Origin: Schlegelella_A sp036496385 | GTDB taxonomy: Bacteria; Pseudomonadota; Gammaproteobacteria; Burkholderiales; Burkholderiaceae_C | DNA: 6,255 nt | NCBI GenBank assembly: GCA_036496385.1 | Contig: DASXLD010000039.1 | Location: 1 to 6,255, forward strand | Direction of reading: 5' to 3' | In this document: one piece after another, positions 4,565-6,255 of the stretch | How the letters are laid out: every line of letters begins with the position of its first letter | How positions within the stretch are numbered: position 1 is the stretch's first letter | Notes under the pieces: model-generated | Databases searched by the model: none | The model's input: the letters and a program-made list of their open reading frames with translations, nothing else | Told to the model about the DNA's origin: nothing | Made by a program: the position numbers and the translations under genes

Positions 4565-6163
4565 CTAGCCGAGGCGGACGTCCTCGACGCCGAAGGCGCG
4601 CTCGTCTTCTCCCCGGACCGCCATCCAGGCATCGACCGCAGCGCGGCCGGCAGCGTCGAGGTGAAGGCCGAGCTTGGTTCGACGCCAGAGCACGTCGTCG
4701 CCGGTGCGCGCCCATTCATGCGCGCGCAGGTGCGCGAGCTCGCCGGCGAAGACCCCCGGGGCGATCTCAGTGCCGAGCCCTCGCGCGAGCAGCGCCACCG
4801 CACGGGTTCCGTAGCAGCGTGCGAGGCGATGGACGAGCGCCGGCTCGATCTGCGGATGGCGCTCGCCCAGCGCCTCGACGAAGCGCTCGAAGATCGCGGC
4901 GACCGCTGCCGGCGGCGGCGCGCCGTCGCCGAGGAACTGGCGCAGGTCGCCGCCCGGCAGCGGAGCCGATGCCGTCCACGGCCCGCGCAGCTCGACTCCG
5001 GGGATGGCCGGACCGAGCAGCTCGACGGTCTCCTCGGCGAGCTTGCGGAAGGTCGTGATCTTGCCGCCCCAGACCGAGAGCAGCGGTGCGCCGCCGTCGC
5101 GGTCGAGCTCGAGCCGATAGTCGCGCGTCACCGCTGCCGGATTGCCCGATTCGTCGTCGAGCAGGGGCCGCACGCCGCTGTACGTCCAGACGACCTGCGC
5201 CGGCGTGATCGCGCGCGCGAAATAGCGGCTCGCCTGGGTGCAGAGGTACTCGATCTCGCCGGCATCGGCATGGGCGTCGCCGATCGCGCCGTGGTGCTCG
5301 ACGTCGGTGGTCCCGATCAGAGTGAACGCGCCTTCGTAGGGAATCGCGAAGATGATGCGGCGATCGGCGTTCTGGAAGATGTACGCGTGGTCGTGCTCGA
5401 ACAGCCGGGGCACGACGACGTGGCTGCCCTTGACGAGGCGAAGGTGGACGCGATCGGCAACGTGCGCGTGCGCCATCAGGAACTCGGCCGCCCACGGCCC
5501 CGCCGCGTTGACGAGGCTGCGCGCGGCGACCTGCAGCGTGCCGCCGCGCGCCGACTCGAGTCGCGCCTGCCAATGGTCGGCGCCACGCACCGCGTCGACG
5601 CACGCGGTTCGCGTGAGCACGGTGGCGCCGTGCTCGGCGGCGTCGATCGCGCACAGCGCCACCAGGCGGGCGTCGTCGACCCAGCCATCGGAGTACACGA
5701 AGCCCTTGGTGAACTCGCGCTTCAGCGGCCCGCCCGCGACGTGCGCGTGCAGGTCGACCACCCGCGATCCGGGCAGGACCTCGCGGCGAGCGAGATGGTC
5801 GTAGAGGAAGAGGCCGAGCCGGATCATCCAGACCGGCCGCATCGACGGGTCGTGCGGCATCACGAAGCGCAGCGGCCACATGATGTGAGGCGCACCTTTC
5901 AGCAGCACCTCGCGCTCGGCGAGCGCCTTCTTCACCAGGGCGAACTCGCGATATTCGAGATAGCGGAGGCCGCCGTGGATGAGCTTGGTCGACGCCGACG
6001 AGGTGTGCGCGGCGAGATCGTCCTTCTCGCACAGCAGCACCCGCGCACCGCGGCCGGCGAGGTCGCGCGCGATGCCGGCGCCGTTGATGCCGCCGCCGAC
6101 GACGAGCACGTCGACCTCGCGACGGGCGGCGGTCGGGATCCGGTCGTCTGCGGGCGTCGGCAT
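4565..6163 (-). CDS. glpD: Aerobic glycerol-3-phosphate dehydrogenase, FAD-dependent
   Basis: A 532-residue flavoprotein that oxidises sn-glycerol-3-phosphate to dihydroxyacetone phosphate and passes electrons to membrane quinone; it acts at the inner face of the cytoplasmic membrane. The N-terminal FAD-binding Rossmann motif is VDVLVVGGGINGAGIARDL (17-35), with the ribose-binding acid E46 in LLCEKDD. GlpD signatures follow: SSASTKLIHGGLRYLEYREF (55-74), GFVYSDGWVDDARL (154-167), LVNAAGPWA (217-225), IFAIPYEGAFTLIGTTD (271-287), TYSGVRPLLDDE (327-338) and SVWGGKITTFRKLAEE (363-378). The C-terminal domain contains FAGELAHLRAHEWARTGDDV (472-491) and WRRTKLGLHL (493-502), as in the family. Length is close to the usual 500-550. 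The ATG at 6163 is chosen over the one at 6220, which would add 19 unrelated residues and overlap the divergent glpK. There is no clear Shine-Dalgarno. It converges on the second TPM gene. Confidence 0.96.
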   Translation of the reverse strand: MPTPADDRIPTAARREVDVLVVGGGINGAGIARDLAGRGARVLLCEKDDLAAHTSSASTKLIHGGLRYLEYREFALVKKALAEREVLLKGAPHIMWPLRFVMPHDPSMRPVWMIRLGLFLYDHLARREVLPGSRVVDLHAHVAGGPLKREFTKGFVYSDGWVDDARLVALCAIDAAEHGATVLTRTACVDAVRGADHWQARLESARGGTLQVAARSLVNAAGPWAAEFLMAHAHVADRVHLRLVKGSHVVVPRLFEHDHAYIFQNADRRIIFAIPYEGAFTLIGTTDVEHHGAIGDAHADAGEIEYLCTQASRYFARAITPAQVVWTYSGVRPLLDDESGNPAAVTRDYRLELDRDGGAPLLSVWGGKITTFRKLAEETVELLGPAIPGVELRGPWTASAPLPGGDLRQFLGDGAPPPAAVAAIFERFVEALGERHPQIEPALVHRLARCYGTRAVALLARGLGTEIAPGVFAGELAHLRAHEWARTGDDVLWRRTKLGLHLDAAGRAAVDAWMAVRGEDERAFGVEDVRLG

Positions 6164-6203
6164 CGCGACTATTCTTGCATCGGCTGCCGAGGAGACGCCG
6201 ACG
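6164..6203. promoter_or_regulatory. Divergent glpD/glpK intergenic region
   Basis: Only 40 bp separate the two start codons. The sole AT-rich patch is 6170-6180. It offers TATTCT (6170-6175, plus strand, 4 of 6 to TATAAT) for glpK. On the minus strand AAGAAT (6171-6176) ends 7 nt before the glpD ATG, so a glpD message started there would be essentially leaderless. No convincing -35 box or recognisable GlpR operator is seen. The -35 regions of both promoters would lie inside the opposite coding sequence. Confidence 0.3.
6189..6195 (+). promoter_or_regulatory. Ribosome binding site of glpK
   Basis: GAGGAGA ends 8 nt before the ATG at 6204, a strong Shine-Dalgarno at normal spacing. It supports the glpK start and argues that the glpD frame does not extend upstream to 6220 across it. 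Confidence 0.75.
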
Positions 6204-6255
6204 ATGCCCCATCCACCCAAGCACCTGCTCGCCCTCGATCAGGGCACCTCCAACT
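6204..6255 (+). CDS. glpK: Glycerol kinase, N-terminal fragment (3'-partial)
   Basis: Only 17 codons are inside the window. They read through HLLALDQGTSN, which matches the first phosphate-binding motif of FGGY-family kinases and specifically the ALDQGTT/S form typical of glycerol kinase. The full enzyme (about 500 residues) phosphorylates glycerol with ATP to glycerol-3-phosphate, the substrate of the divergently encoded GlpD. The start has a well-placed GAGGAGA. Another FGGY kinase is possible from so short a piece, but the glpD neighbour makes glycerol kinase much the likeliest. Confidence 0.82.
   Translation, partial: MPHPPKHLLALDQGTSN

Noticed and set aside
3558..4715. Long minus-strand frame (385 aa) with a poly-proline stretch opposite the TPM genes
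   Set aside because: It is the antisense of the Gly-rich GGC tract and of two well-supported TPM genes. The product is Pro/Arg/Ala-rich with no family motifs, as expected for a shadow frame in GC-rich DNA.
6164..6220. N-terminal extension of GlpD to the ATG at 6220
   Set aside because: It would overlap the glpK start and its Shine-Dalgarno and would add residues not seen ahead of the FAD-binding motif in GlpD. The ATG at 6163 lies 16 residues before the Rossmann motif, which is normal.
4767..6224. Minus-strand frame of 485 aa overlapping glpD
   Set aside because: The translation is Arg/Ala-rich without domains and lies in another frame of glpD, whose own frame shows all family signatures.
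1..6255. Search for CRISPR arrays, insertion sequences, attachment sites, toxin-antitoxin or phage-defence genes
   Set aside because: No spaced direct repeats, transposase motifs, terminal inverted repeats or defence-type domains were seen. DUF4326 occurs in phages too, but one such gene beside a metabolic hydrolase is not evidence of a prophage.

Overview
The window is GC-rich (about 70% by eye) and carries ordinary bacterial chromosomal genes with no mobile element, CRISPR array or RNA gene that I can see. The gene content (a lemA-TPM-TPM cluster, a proteobacterial-type GlpD beside glpK, an isolated FGase-family hydrolase) and the protein style suggest a high-GC member of the Pseudomonadota, most likely a betaproteobacterium. 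That placement is inference, since no marker gene is present.

Layout from left to right: (1) the C-terminal half of an MFS transporter, cut by the left edge, followed on the same strand by a small conserved-looking hypothetical protein with its own strong ribosome binding site. (2) A hairpin between convergent genes, then a minus-strand pair: an N-formylglutamate amidohydrolase (FGase) family gene and a small DUF4326 gene. The pair shares a 4-nt GTGA overlap. (3) A short divergent intergenic region with two palindromes, then a plus-strand cluster of three genes: a LemA-family lipoprotein, an exported TPM-domain protein with membrane segments and a glycine-rich tail, and a second, non-exported TPM-domain protein whose start codon overlaps the preceding stop (TGATG). 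(4) Meeting that cluster with only 14 bp between, a minus-strand glpD (aerobic glycerol-3-phosphate dehydrogenase). It is divergently paired, across 40 bp, with the first 17 codons of what is very probably glpK (glycerol kinase), cut by the right edge.

Functionally, glpK and glpD form consecutive steps of glycerol use: glycerol to glycerol-3-phosphate, then to dihydroxyacetone phosphate with electrons passed to quinone. The lemA-TPM-TPM cluster is probably one envelope-associated unit whose biochemical role is not settled. The FGase gene has no other histidine-degradation (hut) gene visible beside it, so its physiological substrate is open.

I found no convincing undescribed system. The items most worth a second look are the paired exported and cytosolic TPM proteins, the overlap coupling a DUF4326 protein to an FGase-family enzyme, and the palindromes in the lemA/FGase intergenic region.
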